Shown here piece after piece: positions 5,538 to 6,770 of a DNA stretch of 6,770 nt. Every line of letters begins with the position of its first letter. Within the stretch, counting starts at the first letter, position 1. Source of the stretch: CAZTNW01 sp964614945. GTDB lineage: Bacteria; Caldisericota; JANLFM01. Under the pieces are notes generated by a model that was not told where the DNA came from, did not search any database, and saw only the letters and a list, made by a program, of their open reading frames with translations. The position numbers and the translations under genes are program-made. The stretch spans positions 1 to 6,770 of the forward strand of contig CAZTNW010000018.1 of the NCBI GenBank assembly GCA_964614945.1, written 5' to 3'.

Positions 5538-5666
5538 ATGATTTTAGATGGATATATACCAATAGAGGGTTTATGGGGTGTCTTTAAGTTGACTTCGGGG
5601 TGTTCCCAAATAAGACATTCCGCTGAAACGGTCGTCAGGAAACCTTTTACAGGGGGTGAGTGTTAG
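5538..5666 (+). CDS. Small ORF, 42 residues (57 if started at 5493)
   Basis: The frame is open from ATG 5493 to TAG 5664-5666. ATG 5538 is preferred because AAAGGA (5525-5530) lies seven bases upstream; ATG 5493 also has a possible site (AAGGGA, 5477-5482). The product starts MILDGYIPIEGLWGVFKL, continues with a Cys, Arg and His containing middle, and ends in TGGEC. It fills the gap between the 105-residue gene and the TerS-like gene, and its end overlaps the ribosome binding site of the latter, so coupled translation is possible. Short length and lack of a known family keep confidence low. Confidence 0.45.
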   Translation: MILDGYIPIEGLWGVFKLTSGCSQIRHSAETVVRKPFTGGEC

Positions 5667-5667
5667 T

Positions 5668-6159
5668 ATGGCAATGCCAGAAGCCCTTAAGAGGATAAGT
5701 AGACGAAAAAACGTAACTCCACAACGGAGAAAGTTACTAAAAGCAATGGTCAAACTTCCTGGGGCCAGTATACCTGAGATATGCAAGGAAGCAGGGGTAA
5801 GCGAAAAGACCTATTACCGTATGGTGTCAGAGCCGGATTTTGCAGCGGTATTACCTGATATTCTTGATTTTCTTATCAGTCAACAGCTTGTTCCATTGGT
5901 TCAAAGTACATTTAAGAGGGCGTTAGCCGGATCAGCAAAACATTCTGAACTGATATTCAAAATATCAAAATTAATAGGTGCAGAGGAAGGAACACGGATA
6001 TTACAAGTTTTTAATAAAGATGGAGAACAGCAAACACGGTTCTTATCTGATAGCGAGATTGAAGCATTATTGGAGGTTAAGCAATATGGACATAAAGGAA
6101 TTAAAGATGGAAATCCTTCGCAACGTGCCATTTCAAAGCGAGGAGCCTCAGAAGATTAA
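5668..6159 (+). CDS. HTH protein resembling phage small terminase subunit (TerS-like)
   Basis: This 163-residue protein has a basic N-terminus, then a helix-turn-helix (about 30-50: ASIPEICKEAGVSEKTYYRM), a short ...EPDFAAVLPD... link, and helices to about 90 ending in SAKHSELIFKISKLIGAEEG, followed by a hydrophilic tail. The sequence HTH - PDF - long helix - K(x)SKLIG is the pattern of phBC6A51-type and other phage proteins often called small terminase subunit, which bind the packaging site and pass DNA to the large subunit. No large terminase is seen here. ATG 5668 is chosen since AGGGGGTGA (5651-5659), one mismatch from the ideal, lies eight bases upstream; GTG 5656 would put the site inside the gene. 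If it is TerS, it would support a satellite that redirects helper-phage packaging. A plain HTH regulator or transposase-like protein remains possible. Confidence 0.65.
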   Translation: MAMPEALKRISRRKNVTPQRRKLLKAMVKLPGASIPEICKEAGVSEKTYYRMVSEPDFAAVLPDILDFLISQQLVPLVQSTFKRALAGSAKHSELIFKISKLIGAEEGTRILQVFNKDGEQQTRFLSDSEIEALLEVKQYGHKGIKDGNPSQRAISKRGASED

Positions 6160-6415
6160 CTTTAAGGTGTGCTTTGAACTGTACGGGAATATGGAGTTAT
6201 TGGGAACTCTTAACTTCCTTCTTGAGCCAAGTGATTCAAACGCCCTTTTGGTTATCGAAGCCAGATTGGAAGATGAAAGAATGAGATATTTTACCCAGGG
6301 CATTCCTCAAGAGATGTGGCCGGAAGCATTACGATCCGAGAACTGGCATCCTGGCTTTCTGCCATTTACGGCATTATCGAAGCTTGGAAAGCTTAAAAAA
6401 GAGGATGAATGTTAA
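6086..6415 (+). CDS. Protein of unknown function, 109 residues
   Basis: ATG 6086 is preceded by GGAGG (6072-6076) at nine bases and overlaps the end of the TerS-like gene by 74 bases in another frame. The same frame is open up to 5978, but that stretch lies inside the TerS-like gene, has no ribosome binding site and would add 36 doubtful residues. I do not recognise the protein. It has an acidic/basic mixed N-terminus, two strand-like stretches (INFKVCFELYG about 24-34; ALLVIEARLEDERM about 53-66), a Trp/Pro-rich part (IPQEMWPEAL, NWHPGFLPF) and a Lys-rich end finishing in Cys. The long overlap implies coupled expression with the TerS-like gene and perhaps a shared role. Its stop codon lies inside the right GTTAAC element. 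Confidence 0.7.
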   Translation: MDIKELKMEILRNVPFQSEEPQKINFKVCFELYGNMELLGTLNFLLEPSDSNALLVIEARLEDERMRYFTQGIPQEMWPEALRSENWHPGFLPFTALSKLGKLKKEDEC

Positions 6416-6428
6416 CTGTATGTTAACC
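6409..6428. repeat. Doubled GTTAAC element before the last gene (right copy)
   Basis: ATGTTAAC at 6409-6416 and ATGTTAACC at 6420-6428 repeat with an 11 bp step and match the element upstream of int (182-201) at 18 of 20 positions. It overlaps the stop codon of the preceding gene. AACTGT (6414-6419) also faces ACAGTT (6441-6446). A shared operator for int and the last gene is the simplest reading. Confidence 0.55.
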
Positions 6429-6460
6429 GTTATAAAATTAACAGTTCTATCTATTCAATT

Positions 6461-6476
6461 TGATAAGAGATTATCA
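6461..6476. promoter_or_regulatory. Palindrome TGATAA-GAGA-TTATCA, possible operator
   Basis: A perfect six-pair inverted repeat with four-base spacer lies 50 bases before the start of the last gene. There is no T-run, so it is not a terminator; size fits a binding site for a dimeric regulator. No copy is seen elsewhere in the window. Confidence 0.35.
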
Positions 6477-6487
6477 TTCAAACAATT

Positions 6488-6500
6488 GGATTGTAAATCC
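6488..6500. promoter_or_regulatory. Inverted repeat GGATT-GTA-AATCC in the right regulatory region
   Basis: A perfect five-pair inverted repeat with three-base spacer lies 25 bases before the start of the last gene. TTGGATTGT and AAATCCT here echo the int leader at 212-240, where the same two halves are farther apart. Together with the GTTAAC element it makes the two regulatory regions alike. Confidence 0.35.
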
Positions 6501-6525
6501 TTTATACGTGAAAAAGGGGGAAACT

Positions 6526-6770
6526 ATGACAAGCAATAGCAATATCTGTGGCTCAGAGGACTTGAAACAAAAGATAGGATCGTTCATCAGTTCATGGGGT
6601 GGTGGTGTCAGTTTTGTTGAACTGGAACAACATATCCCTGGCTTCAGGGGTGACTATTCCATCGGGTTTGAAGACAAAAACATATGGTTCTGGTTTCATT
6701 GCTCATCGGAATCCATTGATGCAATCGATGAACTTCTCAAAGAAGGCCGAATCTCAATAAAGACTACAAC
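6526..6770 (+). CDS. Protein of unknown function, 5' part only (cut by window edge)
   Basis: An open frame starts at ATG 6526 behind AGGGGGA (6515-6521) and runs without a stop to the window end: 81 full codons, beginning MTSNSNICGSEDLKQKIGSF. The same style of ribosome binding site, with five Gs, precedes int. The N-terminal part looks like a small winged-helix-type fold: a helix (EDLKQKIGSFISSWGG, about 11-26), VSFVELEQHIPGFRG (28-42), two strands (YSIGFED, IWFWFHC) and a helix with a charged end (SSESIDAIDELLKEGRISIK, 60-79). I cannot name the family. The gene sits behind its own long regulatory region (6416-6525) that shares elements with the int leader, so it is probably a separate transcription unit under the same control. 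C-terminal part and length are unknown. Confidence 0.7.
   Translation, partial: MTSNSNICGSEDLKQKIGSFISSWGGGVSFVELEQHIPGFRGDYSIGFEDKNIWFWFHCSSESIDAIDELLKEGRISIKTT

Noticed and set aside
5978..6085. N-terminal extension of the 109-residue protein
   Set aside because: This part is the TerS-like gene read in another frame; the good ribosome binding site is at 6072-6076, before ATG 6086.
6484..6505. TTGGATTGTAAATCCTTTAT as a second att core, since it resembles TTGGATTCGTAGTCCTATTTAT at 41-62
   Set aside because: The likeness needs gaps and mismatches, does not extend into the T-arm or acceptor part of the tRNA, and is better explained as a regulatory dyad related to the int leader.

Overview
The window looks like the left (integrase) end of a small mobile genetic element, inserted at or carrying the 3' half of a tRNA-Arg(ACG) gene, in a bacterium. 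Strong Shine-Dalgarno sites, a near-consensus sigma70-type promoter and a tRNA remnant with no encoded CCA fit a bacterium that adds CCA enzymatically. Protein character (an NrS-1-polymerase-like primase and a DUF5659-like protein) recalls elements of Desulfobacterota or Nitrospirota, but that placement is an impression, not a result. All convincing genes are on the + strand; only the tRNA remnant is on the - strand.

Layout. Positions 10-57 hold the anticodon-loop-to-3'-end part of a tRNA-Arg, with no D-arm or 5' half beyond it, as expected of an att site. Positions 58-255 hold helically phased TTCAC repeats (candidate integrase arm sites), a consensus promoter and a doubled GTTAAC element. 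A tyrosine integrase follows (256-1452), then a branched inverted-repeat region and an unrecognised gene (1552-2235). A tightly coupled cluster runs from 2283 to 4898: an XRE-type regulator, a 26-codon small ORF, a HTH_17/excisionase-like protein, a DUF5659-like protein and a 614-residue primase/ATPase. Directly downstream, 4898-5029 is an array of about ten NTGCCACG repeats on a 10-11 bp period, in two blocks flanking an A/T-rich segment and closed by one inverted copy. This looks like an iteron origin, and an A/T-rich stretch follows it. After it come an unknown 105-residue protein, a small ORF, a HTH protein resembling phage small terminase subunits (5668-6159), an overlapping unknown protein (6086-6415) and, behind a second copy of the doubled GTTAAC element, a gene cut by the window edge (6526 onward).

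How the parts could work together. Integrase and the excisionase-like protein would control insertion and excision at the tRNA. The XRE protein would repress. The primase/ATPase would act at the adjacent iterons to replicate the excised element. The TerS-like protein could redirect packaging by a helper phage. The order int - regulators - primase/helicase - iteron origin - TerS matches phage-inducible chromosomal islands such as SaPIs, but with a NrS-1-like primase joined to a RecA-fold ATPase in place of the usual SaPI-type Rep. This satellite reading is the main hypothesis of the annotation. It rests on gene order, the origin-like array and a moderate-confidence TerS call, and the right end of the element is not in the window.
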